This document shows, piece by piece, positions 15,949 through 23,717 of a stretch of DNA of 64,000 nucleotides. The first letter of the stretch is position 1. Each line of letters starts with the position of its first letter. A program made the position numbers and the translations under genes. The notes under the pieces are model-generated. The model made no database searches. It was not told the DNA's origin and saw nothing but the letters and a program-made list of their open reading frames with translations. The DNA comes from JACOMS01 sp051252005 (GTDB taxonomy: Bacteria > Pseudomonadota > Alphaproteobacteria > Caulobacterales > Maricaulaceae): the NCBI GenBank assembly GCA_051252005.1, contig JBPOEZ010000002.1:372001-436000 (forward strand), in the 5' to 3' direction.

Positions 15949-17630
15949 TGAAGACCATCCGGTGCGCCATCTACACCCGTAAGTCTTCAGAGGAAGGCTT
16001 GGAGCTTTCGTTCAACTCCCTGCATGCTCAGCGAGAATCCTGTGAAGCGTATATTCTATCCCAAGCTGGAGAAGGCTGGACATGCTTAAAAACAGAATAT
16101 GACGACGGCGGTATATCCGGCGGTCATATGGAACGTCCGGGGCTTAAATCTCTGATCGCTGACATCGAAGCTGGCAAAGTCAATGTGATTGTAGTCTATA
16201 AGGTTGATAGGCTAACACGGTCTCTGACGGACTTCTCAAAGCTGGTTGAGGTCTTTGACGCGCATGACGTCTCATTCGTGTCTGTGACCCAAGCCTTCAA
16301 CACCACAAACTCAATGGGACGGCTTACACTCAATGTGCTTCTATCGTTCGCCCAGTTTGAACGGGAAGTGACGGGTGAACGTATCAGGGACAAGATCGCC
16401 CTCTCAAGGAAACGCGGTCTTTGGACGGGCGGCCTTCCTCCCCTTGGGTACGATGCCATCGATAAGAAGCTTGTCATCAACAAAGACGAGGCCGAGGCCG
16501 TCAGGCACATTTATAGCCGATACTGTAAACTCAAGAATGTTCGGCTATTACGAGCTGAGCTTACGCAGGACGGTTACGTCTCTAAACTTCGAACAACTAA
16601 AACTCGAAAGGCAACAGGAGGCAAGCCATTTGAGCGCGGGGCGCTATATGCTATTCTTAAGAACCAGACCTATCTTGGTCTGACCATGCACAAAGCCGAG
16701 ACCTTTGAAGGGGAGCATGACCCCATCATTGACAAGGCCTTGTTTGAGAAAGTTCAATCTATCCTCGCGTCTAATCGTAAGCGTGACAAGCATAAGACAG
16801 GGTCGAAAGACCCCAGCTTACTAGCAGGCAAGATCATCACGGAAACAGGCGTCACTCTGACGCCAACGCATGCACAGACACATGGACGGCGTTATCGCTA
16901 CTATGTGGAACGTAGGCGCGGGAATGGGCTCAACCATCAGACACGGCCTATAAGGCTACCAGCAGCAGAGATAGAAGCTTCTGTATGCCGGGAGTTCGCT
17001 GCATTCCTGACAGACCCCATCAGACTCATGGACGGTCTTGGCATGAGCAACGCAGACCGAGATGCGCAGGTTGCTATATGCGGCAAGGCAATACTCCTAG
17101 CGGAGAGACTCACGAAGCCAAGTCTTCAAAACGACGACAAGACCATCATCATGAAACTAGTTCAAAAGATTGAGCTACTCGCTGACATTGCAGGATATGA
17201 ATTAATACTTGATCTGCAGGAGTTGGCGGCAATTCTTGAACTTGCTATCGAGCCAACGGTGCAAGCATCTGCCATAAGTGTTTCTCTCAAACTAAAAGTC
17301 TGCAACAACGGTAAAAAGGTGATCGTTGGAAACAAGCTGGTAATAGACCCTTGTCCAAACCCCTCCATGATCAACGCGCTCAAATTAGCTCATGAAATAA
17401 AAGAGCAATATCTTGGAAACTCTGGCCATTCTCTCACTGAGATCGCGGCAGCCATGCAAATGAACAAACGACAGATCTGGCGGAACCTCAAGATGGCTTT
17501 CCTCGCGCCGGATATACAGCTTGCCATACTGTCTGGCACGCAGCCTCAAAACCTATGCATCCAAGATCTACTGGATACTCAGACTGCCATTGATTGGAAT
17601 CAGCAGCGCACCGCGCTCGGTTTTACCTAA
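15948..17630 (+). CDS. Large serine recombinase (resolvase/invertase N-terminus plus recombinase domain)
   Basis: 560 residues. The resolvase catalytic domain (1-150) has YTRKSSEEG with nucleophile Ser13, the Arg-rich DRLTRSLTD helix, and FAQFEREVTGERIRDKI. A recombinase domain follows (GLPPLGYDAIDKKLVIN onward, ~160-260), then a C-terminal DNA-binding region. Zinc-ribbon cysteines are not obvious, so that module may be reduced. It probably integrates and excises the element through short att sites, which were not identified. It is the last gene of the rightward element. Confidence 0.92.
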   Translation: MKTIRCAIYTRKSSEEGLELSFNSLHAQRESCEAYILSQAGEGWTCLKTEYDDGGISGGHMERPGLKSLIADIEAGKVNVIVVYKVDRLTRSLTDFSKLVEVFDAHDVSFVSVTQAFNTTNSMGRLTLNVLLSFAQFEREVTGERIRDKIALSRKRGLWTGGLPPLGYDAIDKKLVINKDEAEAVRHIYSRYCKLKNVRLLRAELTQDGYVSKLRTTKTRKATGGKPFERGALYAILKNQTYLGLTMHKAETFEGEHDPIIDKALFEKVQSILASNRKRDKHKTGSKDPSLLAGKIITETGVTLTPTHAQTHGRRYRYYVERRRGNGLNHQTRPIRLPAAEIEASVCREFAAFLTDPIRLMDGLGMSNADRDAQVAICGKAILLAERLTKPSLQNDDKTIIMKLVQKIELLADIAGYELILDLQELAAILELAIEPTVQASAISVSLKLKVCNNGKKVIVGNKLVIDPCPNPSMINALKLAHEIKEQYLGNSGHSLTEIAAAMQMNKRQIWRNLKMAFLAPDIQLAILSGTQPQNLCIQDLLDTQTAIDWNQQRTALGFT

Positions 17631-17666
17631 AACCTACAAAACATACCATCTTCACAGCATCATCAG

Positions 17667-17758
17667 TGCATCCCGGATGCATAAAAGCCCACTGCCAAAA
17701 TCGCCTTTAGAGATTTTTTGGGTAAATGGGCTTAAATAGCGTCATTAGAGACGTCTCT
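17667..17758. repeat. Cluster of palindromes after the serine recombinase
   Basis: Three inverted repeats in 92 bases, starting 37 bases after the recombinase stop: TGCATCC-C-GGATGCA (17667-17681); a long stem with AAGCCCA/TGGGCTT (17685-17691 and 17727-17733) enclosing CCAAAATC/GATTTTTTGG; and the perfect palindrome AGAGACGTCTCT (17747-17758). One may be a terminator, others could be recombinase half-sites. The element end is probably here. Confidence 0.5.
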
Positions 17759-17847
17759 TTGGCACCTTTTACCGCTCATATCCCGCTAAACCCCCGTTAG
17801 TAGGGGACAAATTTTGAGTGATAATAGTCGGTAGGTTTGCGCCAGAA

Positions 17848-17866
17848 GGTAGTGGCGGAGACGAAG
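17848..17866. repeat. Distal island attachment site (19-bp core)
   Basis: GGTAGTGGCGGAGACGAAG, identical to 28029-28047. It copies the last bases of tRNA-Ser (reverse strand) including the CCA complement. Bases upstream of both copies also share weaker words (an ACCCCCGTTA run and TTGAGTGA), so similarity extends beyond the core. The sequences diverge just after the core. Confidence 0.8.
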
Positions 17867-17994
17867 TCCGACTAACGTTAGACTTAAAGCATTGTTTTTA
17901 TGAGATTAATTACCGTATCATATTATTCATACCACATTTAATACCACCTCTAGCAAATTTTTCGCCCCCCCTAAGTACAATGGCTTGTGAACCA

Positions 17995-18043
17995 CTACCC
18001 CCCTTTTTTACCGGAACATATTGCACATGTAAGAGAGGGCAGG
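17995..18043. repeat. Dispersed repeat, copy A
   Basis: About 48 bases, roughly 80% identical by eye to 20098-20145. Shared words are CTACCCC, a T-run, CGGAACATA, and GCAAGAG/GTAAGAG followed by GGG. It lies in the gene-free stretch 17867-18174, where I see no convincing gene. Meaning unknown. Confidence 0.5.
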
Positions 18044-18092
18044 GGGCGGCGTTAACCGCGCTCCGGGCCTTGTGCTTTCTGTGTAGCGTAAT

Positions 18093-18109
18093 CGGTCGTT
18101 TCTGCTACA
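18093..18109 (+). repeat. 17-bp direct repeat, left of DUF6082-like gene
   Basis: CGGTCGTTTCTGCTACA. It recurs with one mismatch at 18822-18838, just after the gene at 18175-18801. With the upstream TGTAGC it can also form a small stem. Confidence 0.55.
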
Positions 18110-18174
18110 AGCCAGATGGTAAGTAGTGAAGTCCTTCTGAAAGTGTCGCTTTTTATCTCTCAATGGAATAAGAG

Positions 18175-18801
18175 ATGATAACGATCATTTTTGATAAAAG
18201 AGAAACGACTTTGAAAAACAAAACATTCCTTTGGTTTACAGTAACTTTTGCAATCTTGGTTGCCTTGTTTTTTGCTCATCTATGCCTGCTGGCATTCAAC
18301 TCTGATTTCTCGGTTGTAACAGATTTAAGAGGTGCAAAAGACCTCTCAACAGCCCTCGGATTGTTCTCTGCTATATTTTCTGGTTTCGCGGCCTTCGGAC
18401 TTTTGCTGACTATCAACCTTCAAGGTCATGCAATTGAAATTCAAAATACTGAAGTGAAGCAAGCTTCAGCCTTGCAAGTACGGTTACTTCATTTCGAACT
18501 GCTTCGATTGTCCATAGAAGACGAGGAGCTTGAAAAAGTATGGTCAGGAAGTGACGCGAATCTTAGTGGGAAACAGTCAATGTATGTCAACTTAATACTC
18601 TCACATTGGTCAACTATGTTTTCCAATGAGCTTATGAACGAAGAAGAACTTAGAAATCTACTTCCAGAAAGAATGCACACGCTCATGCTCCAATTTTGGA
18701 AGAGAAACAGAGTATCGAGATTAGAGCATGCCAAATCATCAGAACCTAAATCCCTCCAATTTCACAATATTGTAGAAGAATACTATCAAAGGGCCTTGTA
18801 A
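18175..18801 (+). CDS. Two-helix membrane protein, DUF6082-like
   Basis: 208 residues. Two membrane helices are visible: ~20-40 (FLWFTVTFAILVALFFAHLC) and ~62-80 (ALGLFSAIFSGFAAFGLLL). A cytosolic helical domain follows with HFELLRLSIEDEELEKVW, the pattern H-x-E-L-x-R-x-x-x-x-D-x-x-L-x-x-V-W of DUF6082-type proteins. Function of the family is not established. It is AT-rich, stands alone, and is flanked by a 17-bp direct repeat, so it may be a separate small insertion. Start ATG is preceded by AAGAG; a TTG ~12 codons later is the alternative. Confidence 0.6.
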   Translation: MITIIFDKRETTLKNKTFLWFTVTFAILVALFFAHLCLLAFNSDFSVVTDLRGAKDLSTALGLFSAIFSGFAAFGLLLTINLQGHAIEIQNTEVKQASALQVRLLHFELLRLSIEDEELEKVWSGSDANLSGKQSMYVNLILSHWSTMFSNELMNEEELRNLLPERMHTLMLQFWKRNRVSRLEHAKSSEPKSLQFHNIVEEYYQRAL

Positions 18802-18821
18802 AAACGTGGGTATGTCTAAGA

Positions 18822-18838
18822 CGGTCGTTTTTGCTACA
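18822..18838 (+). repeat. 17-bp direct repeat, right of DUF6082-like gene
   Basis: CGGTCGTTTTTGCTACA; 16 of 17 bases match the copy at 18093-18109. Confidence 0.55.
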
Positions 18839-18849
18839 CACGATTAAAA

Positions 18850-19212
18850 TTAAAAAGATTCCCACGACAAGTTCTTTACTTCATCTGGCAAATAAAGCTC
18901 TGCCGCAACAAAGAATGAATATTCTCCTGTGATAGCGTCACAACGAAAAGACATGGTACGACGCTCATTTTTATTCATATATGTTTTTTTAGGACAAAAA
19001 ATTTGGCCATTTTGATTTACATAACCATATACAGCGCCTTCTGAGCCAGTATTTTGAATCGTAACTGTTACTGTCCGACCACCCCAAAAACCCGCTTTTG
19101 AAGAAAGCTCAATCACAGTTGGCACAGGAGTAATCTTTTTAAGGCCCGCTTCACAGCTAGCTAAAAGCATCCCGCTAAAAATTATTAACAGTGCTTTGTA
19201 ATATTTCCCCAT
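18850..19212 (-). CDS. Small putative lipoprotein
   Basis: 120 residues. The N-terminus is a lipoprotein signal: basic MGKYYK, hydrophobic core ALLIIFSGML, lipobox LASC with the lipidated Cys at about residue 20. The mature part (~100 residues) is beta-rich by appearance (TVTVTIQNTGSEG) with two further cysteines (IFCPKK, FRCDA). No family recognised. It is probably anchored in a membrane facing the periplasm or surface, and is a single gene in the island. Confidence 0.65.
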   Translation of the reverse strand: MGKYYKALLIIFSGMLLASCEAGLKKITPVPTVIELSSKAGFWGGRTVTVTIQNTGSEGAVYGYVNQNGQIFCPKKTYMNKNERRTMSFRCDAITGEYSFFVAAELYLPDEVKNLSWESF

Positions 19213-19404
19213 ATTCCGCCCCAGTTTTCAAAAGCTTCTTTTTGGTTGCATTAAACAATACTGTCAATCTTTTCCTTATGTAAATCGACTAACGTGGTTT
19301 GCGTGTGCGTCCTCTAGCTCTGTCTAACGTCAGCGCTCATGGCACAGATTTAGGTCTGGGCTAAGAGAGACTTTTGGCTCATCTTCATCCTCATGGAGTG
19401 AAGA

Positions 19405-19476
19405 ATGAGAAAGACTAGACAAACATCTGGCGAACGCATCGTCAAAGACATCAAACGTAAAACCCGCAAGCAGTAT
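19405..19476 (+). pseudogene. IS3-family transposase OrfA, 5' remnant
   Basis: From ATG the frame reads MRKTRQTSGERIVKDIKRKT then RKQY, the start of IS3-family OrfA proteins (commonly ...SGERIVKDIKRATRKQYS). The match stops abruptly after the codon at 19474-19476, and unrelated sequence follows. The rest of orfA and all of orfB are missing. It marks an old insertion or recombination point. Confidence 0.65.
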
Positions 19477-19734
19477 ACCCTGCCCTTTTACCAAAAACGC
19501 CGCCTTGCGATCCGTGTTTCAAAAACTGTTTCTGTAGGTGAAAATGCTGGATAAATTCAGGATTAACACCTTTCAAAATGTAGTTGGCACCTGATTTATA
19601 GGTTTTTGTTATCGGCGGAATGTTAATCGTCACTTCGTCCGGCGTTCCTTGTGACTTCCTCACCCACGCGGTCAGCTTACTTTCTAATTCACCCTGAAGC
19701 TCTTTCGGAATATGAGCGCTTCCCCCGTTACCCT

Positions 19735-19870
19735 GCGCCTTACATCCTGCCGTCCAAGAATAAACTGAATAACGACCTGCTGGTCAACGATCTCATAGTA
19801 GATCGCATCTCGTTTCTAACGTCGGATAAGGAGACCTTATCAGACTTTAGGGCCTCGCAAAATTCAGTTT
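19735..19870 (-). pseudogene. Possible ParE/RelE-like toxin remnant, frameshifted
   Basis: Minus-strand frames read EALKSDKVSLSDVRNEM and, in another frame, AIYYEIVDQQVVIQFIL then GRQDVRR. Joined by shifts they resemble the C-terminal half of a ParE/RelE-type toxin. There is no start codon and no intact frame. The identification is weak. Confidence 0.3.
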
Positions 19871-19873
19871 CCC

Positions 19874-20056
19874 CTATAACTTTGCATTGAGGGCGATTCC
19901 TATCAATACGGCAAGCACGCCCGCCAAAGTCAAAAAGCGGGGGAAAGCTACGCCGCCGGATAGCCCGCGACTTGCCGCCCTGCGTCTAAACCAAGGCAAC
20001 ATTTGCGGGGCGCTCAAAAGGATAAGAACGCCGCCAATGATAACCAATGCATTCAT
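19874..20056 (-). CDS. Small two-helix membrane protein
   Basis: 60 residues with two hydrophobic segments (NALVIIGGVLILLSAPQMLP at ~2-21 and FLTLAGVLAVLIGIALNA at ~41-58) joined by an arginine-rich loop (FRRRAASRG). No family recognised. Its regular hydrophobic pattern and complete frame make it likely real. A short unknown membrane protein of the island. Confidence 0.5.
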   Translation of the reverse strand: MNALVIIGGVLILLSAPQMLPWFRRRAASRGLSGGVAFPRFLTLAGVLAVLIGIALNAKL

Positions 20057-20097
20057 TTTAGCCGCCCTGCGCTTTTTAGGTTTTATAAGGTTTACCC

Positions 20098-20145
20098 CTA
20101 CCCCTTTTTGATCGGAACATAATGCGTATGCAAGAGGGGCCTAGG
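20098..20145. repeat. Dispersed repeat, copy B
   Basis: Partner of 17995-18043. It lies in the 417-bp gap 20057-20473, which otherwise shows no gene but also holds TGTATTATCAG(T/G) words twice (about 20202 and 20239). Confidence 0.45.
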
Positions 20146-20473
20146 GTGTCCGATTCAAAAACTGGGAAGTTGTGATATGCCCCCCTATGGCTGTTATGCG
20201 GCTGTATTATCAGGCGTAGGGCTTCACTGTTCTTTCACTGTATTATCAGTGAGAGGGTCAAAGTCTCAACTGCGGAAACGTGCGCTTACTCCCCACGCCG
20301 CGCCCCTGTCTTGAAAGCTGTAGAGATGGAAGCCCCCCCTACCTATCGAACCCCATGCCGCGGATGCATGCAGGAAAACTGTATTCAAGTTATTTTCGCG
20401 CTCCCGACGCTGGTGTCCTTAGTCGTCGCCGTAGAGATTTACCCGCCCCCCCCCCTGTTACCTAGCTGTTTTA

Positions 20474-20926
20474 TCAGCTGCGGGCGTCGCCCATAATCTG
20501 CTCTATACGCGCCGCCAATAGGTCAGGGCGGGCTTTGTATTGCTTCAGGCATGATAGCGCCGCTATGCGCCCTGCAAGCGTTCTGGGGCCAGTAGACGCG
20601 CCGCCGTGAAACTTACAACGGGCTTTTTTGGGCATAGGCTTACACCTGCAAGGCGTTCCTTTCCGGGTCTTTGCTCCGCATTTGCGGCTTTGTTCATATC
20701 GGGCGCAAGTCTGGATATAGTAGCGGGTAGTGCTTTGCGCGGTTTCTTCTGCCAGCATTAACGCCGCGCCGTGTGGATCACCTTTGCCCCGTGCGGTATC
20801 ATAAGCGCCCTTTACCGCTTGGCGTATGTAATGCTTTTCGAGACGCGGTAAGCTGTCGAACCCTTTGGGCTTTGCCACCGCGCCGAATACCGCCGCCTGT
20901 TCTATGTAGCTTTTACGCCTCGGCAT
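20474..20926 (-). CDS. HGGxSTG domain protein
   Basis: 150 residues. The C-terminal half has the phage/island motif CKFHGGASTGPRT, preceded by cysteine pairs (CGAKTRKGTPCRC) that probably bind zinc. This motif is common in small proteins of prophages and integrative islands; its function is unknown. It starts at an ATG preceded by AAGG, and the divergent side is gene-free. A nucleic-acid-binding role is inferred from the basic, Cys-rich composition. Confidence 0.75.
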   Translation of the reverse strand: MPRRKSYIEQAAVFGAVAKPKGFDSLPRLEKHYIRQAVKGAYDTARGKGDPHGAALMLAEETAQSTTRYYIQTCARYEQSRKCGAKTRKGTPCRCKPMPKKARCKFHGGASTGPRTLAGRIAALSCLKQYKARPDLLAARIEQIMGDARS

Positions 20927-21303
20927 AACCTTACCCTTTCCTTATCATATGTTCTCCGCACCCTTGGGGTAACCTTAGGGTATGTGATCCGTACTCCATA
21001 CCGCGCATGCGCCCGCGCGTAGTGGTCTCAGAAGCCCCGCCGTGAATGTCAGGTTTTAACAGGTTCATAATCCGCACCCCATCCTCTGCGCGCGTAGTTG
21101 TAAGAAAAGGTGGGCAGGGTCGCGTCTAAAAATCCTTGCGGCTTTCTTTGGATTGCCACCGCACCCTTTCCGCGCGCGCGCGTTCCGTTCCGAACAAACC
21201 AATCCCCAAAGAGCATATTCGCTCCACACGATATTAGCCCTCCCACGCCTCATAATGACTTGTCCACATTGCACATTTGTTCCTTATATGTTCTCACCTG
21301 ATA
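20927..21303. other. Gene-free GC-rich stretch
   Basis: 377 bases between the HGGxSTG gene and the next small gene. Several overlapping frames are open on both strands because of high GC (runs of CGCGCGCG near 21171), none convincing as protein. The words CCTTATCATATGTTCTC (20940) and CCTTATATGTTCTC (21280) recur near the two divergent gene starts and may be promoter or operator elements. A structured RNA is possible but unproven. Confidence 0.4.
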
Positions 21304-21567
21304 ATGCAAAGCGATAAGCCAAAAAGAGACAAAGCGCCCATATGGAAACAGCGCTACAGCTCCATCGCGGCGATCATTGCAAGAGGTGATAATACGAAGC
21401 GGCTCTGCAATACCTGCTCAGGCGCGTTTAAGGTGGACTTGGAGCTACTCGCGCTGGCGTATGGGAAGCAAAGCGATATACGCGGGAAGCGCTTTGACTG
21501 CCCCGCCTATGACTGCAAAGGTTCAACAACGCTCCTTGTCTACAATGGCGTATATAGGCCGCTTTAA
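21304..21567 (+). CDS. Small zinc-ribbon-like protein
   Basis: 87 residues from the ATG at 21304 (an upstream ATG at 21277 would add nine hydrophobic residues). Two Cys pairs, CNTC (~40) and CPAYDC (~71), suggest a zinc ribbon; the N-terminus is basic. No named family recognised. It converges with the SRAP gene 3 bases away. Confidence 0.6.
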   Translation: MQSDKPKRDKAPIWKQRYSSIAAIIARGDNTKRLCNTCSGAFKVDLELLALAYGKQSDIRGKRFDCPAYDCKGSTTLLVYNGVYRPL

Positions 21568-21570
21568 AGC

Positions 21571-22221
21571 TTAAGTCAGCTTTGTTATTGCGGCATCAAG
21601 CGGGCGTTGTAATGATAGGCTTTCCTCCCCGCCTGCCATCCAAGCTTCGCATTCATCGGGCGTTGTCAGTATTACGGGCATTGCCTTTGGGTGAATTGGG
21701 GCAACAACCTCATTGGGCGTTGTGGTCAAGAACGCATAAAGGTTCCAATCTAACACGCGCCGTTCGCGCCGTTTCTCTCCCTCCACATGTACTAGGCGCT
21801 CCCCGTTCCAAGGCCGCCAAATACCCGCAAAAAATGATTGCGGCGCATCGATTGCAAACCATGCATTCTTTTTCTCTTTTCCGTCCCACTCCGCAAATTT
21901 ATCAAACGGGACAAGGCATCGATATTCTTGCTCCATAAGATACTCACCATTAGCGCCCCGCCACCAATTGCTTTTTAGATTTCTTATGTTTGTAATTGGC
22001 TTTGCGCCCTCGCGGATAGCTGGAAAGCCCCACCGCATAGTCTCAAAGTTCAAGGTCGATTTGGCGTGTGCGTTTACAAGAACAACTCCGTCTTGATCCG
22101 CGCCGACATAGCCCGGCTCAATATTCTTGCCCCTTGCCCGGTCGGATAACTTCAGCTTTGCGCCCTCGAAAAAGTGCTGGATATTTCCGGGGCTTGCCGC
22201 GTGATTATATAGATTGCACAT
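21571..22221 (-). CDS. SRAP (YedK/HMCES) family protein
   Basis: 216 residues. Cys2 right after Met is the catalytic residue that cross-links to abasic sites in single-stranded DNA. Other SRAP marks are NIRNLKSNWW (Asn region), RCLVPFDKFAEW (active Glu near the end), and PIHPKAMPVIL (the conserved His motif, usually HxRMP). Full length for the family. SRAP proteins protect abasic ssDNA and are often carried by phages and islands, where they may serve element replication or counter host responses. Confidence 0.92.
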   Translation of the reverse strand: MCNLYNHAASPGNIQHFFEGAKLKLSDRARGKNIEPGYVGADQDGVVLVNAHAKSTLNFETMRWGFPAIREGAKPITNIRNLKSNWWRGANGEYLMEQEYRCLVPFDKFAEWDGKEKKNAWFAIDAPQSFFAGIWRPWNGERLVHVEGEKRRERRVLDWNLYAFLTTTPNEVVAPIHPKAMPVILTTPDECEAWMAGGEESLSLQRPLDAAITKLT

Positions 22222-22544
22222 GAAGTCGCCCTATGAACGCATTGCGAAAAACGGAGTTATCTGGCACATTTGGCTGTGAGAAACCCTGAATAACCATCGA
22301 CAAGTACACCCCTAAATTAATCACTTGCCATAACCTTTTTATATGAGAAGTTCGACGAACATTGCAAACGCTATCAAGACATTTGACTGTCCCGCATCTA
22401 AAACTTTTCCGCTTTTTTATCAAACCTCTTTAATCGGAGTGAAACAAGGCTCCGATTTAATCACATTCCTGCTCTTTGATTATCTTTCTGAATTTGCCGA
22501 TTTCAGACTCCACTTTTGCGTTTGGTTTAGCCATACTCGCCCGC
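22222..22544. other. Divergent promoter region, SRAP / DUF3800
   Basis: 323 bases between divergent genes. No convincing gene. AT-rich near 22290-22360. I see no clear operator. Confidence 0.4.
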
Positions 22545-23435
22545 ATGGAAAGAAATGAACGATACGGATATATAGCATACGTTGATGAAGCAGGCGATCC
22601 TGGCGTTAAGACGGTTAAGCCAATTGATAAAAATGGTGCAAGTGAGTGGCTTGTCTTGGCCGCTTCCGTTATTAGAGTAGATTTTGAGTCAGAAGTTCCT
22701 AGTTGGGGGCGAGAGTTTCTATCCCAATGCGGCGGCAGGCAACAAAAGCACTTTCATTTTAGGAACGCTAACGATCAAAATAAACTTCTTGCTTGCGAAA
22801 GATTGTCTGCCTTGCACGTTAGAAATTTTGTGGTTTGCAGTAACAAGAAAAATATGAGGGGTCACAAAAATCCCGCTGCTGCAAAAAGAAATGTCGATCT
22901 CGCTGCAAACCCACATAACAGCAATTGGTTCTATTTTTGGGTCACCAGAGTTTTAATGGAAAAGGTTACCAACTTCGTGGCGTGGCACTCCAAAAAAAAC
23001 TATGGGGAAATAAGGAAAATAAAATTCGAGTTTAGCCAGCGTGGCGGGATTCGTTATGATGAGCTAAATGCATATTTTGAGCAACTGCAAGACAATGACA
23101 AAAGAGGTACGCAAACGGCAAATTATGACACTATTAACTGGTCAACTTTCGACAGTGATCTTGTAGAGGTTCACCCTCATAATCATAGGGCTGGATTAAT
23201 ATTGCCGGATATAGTGGCAAGTTCATTTTATATGGCAGCGGACAAGCACGAGAGGGGTTTGGCGTGCAATCCAACTTACGCGCTTCGTTTAAAACCAAGA
23301 ATGGCGATAAAATTTGATAATAAGAACGGGACACCAGCCGGATTCGGCGTAAAACTAATGCCCGCCCAAAGAGCAGCTAGGTTAGATGGAGACCAGCAAC
23401 AAGTTTTCAAAAAATATGGGTATAGGTTTGATTAA
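22545..23435 (+). CDS. DUF3800 domain protein
   Basis: 296 residues from the ATG at 22545. The diagnostic motif YVDEAGDPG lies at the N-terminus; the acidic pair is thought to be part of an RNase H-like active site. Later conserved-looking parts are LPDIVASSFYMAADKHERG (~225-245). The frame is open upstream to a TTG at 22476, but the added residues do not fit the family. DUF3800 genes are typical of mobile and defence islands; enzymatic activity is predicted only by fold. Confidence 0.8.
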   Translation: MERNERYGYIAYVDEAGDPGVKTVKPIDKNGASEWLVLAASVIRVDFESEVPSWGREFLSQCGGRQQKHFHFRNANDQNKLLACERLSALHVRNFVVCSNKKNMRGHKNPAAAKRNVDLAANPHNSNWFYFWVTRVLMEKVTNFVAWHSKKNYGEIRKIKFEFSQRGGIRYDELNAYFEQLQDNDKRGTQTANYDTINWSTFDSDLVEVHPHNHRAGLILPDIVASSFYMAADKHERGLACNPTYALRLKPRMAIKFDNKNGTPAGFGVKLMPAQRAARLDGDQQQVFKKYGYRFD

Positions 23436-23717
23436 GAGGAAGCCCCGCACCGCTGTTCCAATTGATCGTTAGCCTAACTACCAAAATCGTTAGGCGTATC
23501 TATTGGTGTCATTGGGATTCCCTTTGACACAAATACGGCGACTTCCTGTTTCATAATACAACATAAATCAAGATAATCAAGAAATTTGTGTAAAATCAAC
23601 GACTTACATCTAAGTTGTTGTATTTGAATCATTTTTGTGAACATCTCGGATATTAACCAACCTAAATCCCCGCACCCGATCCCCGCGCGTGCGTTAGACT
23701 TCCTAAAAATCGGCAAA

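Larger units (their letters stand above)
2656..17758. mobile_element. Serine-recombinase mobile element with phage-like genes and defence-type cargo (ends approximate)
   Basis: All clear genes from 2997 to 17630 run rightward: ParB-methyltransferase, DUF5681, terminase large subunit, four AT-rich cargo genes, then DUF3489, DUF2924 and a large serine recombinase. The last trio and the methyltransferase-DUF5681-TerL trio are both recurrent in alphaproteobacterial integrated elements. No capsid, portal, tail or lysis gene is present, so it is not a complete prophage. Ends were not resolved: the right end is probably in the palindrome cluster after the recombinase, and the left end may also include the XRE and GIY-YIG genes. 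Confidence 0.65.

Noticed and set aside
17818..18126. 102-codon open frame on + after the left att site
   Set aside because: Covers the att repeat and the dispersed repeat, odd composition, no ribosome site or family pattern.
19451..19890. Open frames on both strands (70 aa -, 79 aa +)
   Set aside because: They overlap each other, the IS3 stub and the broken toxin-like frame. The minus frame reads protein-like (AHIPKELQGELESKL) but has no ATG and begins after a stop.
20280..20496. Two overlapping 61-codon frames on +
   Set aside because: Proline/arginine-rich GC artefacts with no start signal; region treated as non-coding.
21049..21301. Three short frames in the GC-rich stretch
   Set aside because: Overlapping on both strands, arginine/alanine-rich, no ribosome sites. 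Kept as a non-coding region of interest.
22205..22423. 72-codon frame on - upstream of the SRAP gene
   Set aside because: It overlaps the SRAP start and promoter gap and shows no domain or ribosome site.
23472..23495. GCCTAAC-N10-GTTAGGC, which resembles integron attC end boxes
   Set aside because: The boxes are only 10 bases apart, far shorter than any attC, with no inner L boxes and no integron integrase. Probably a plain hairpin after the DUF3800 gene.
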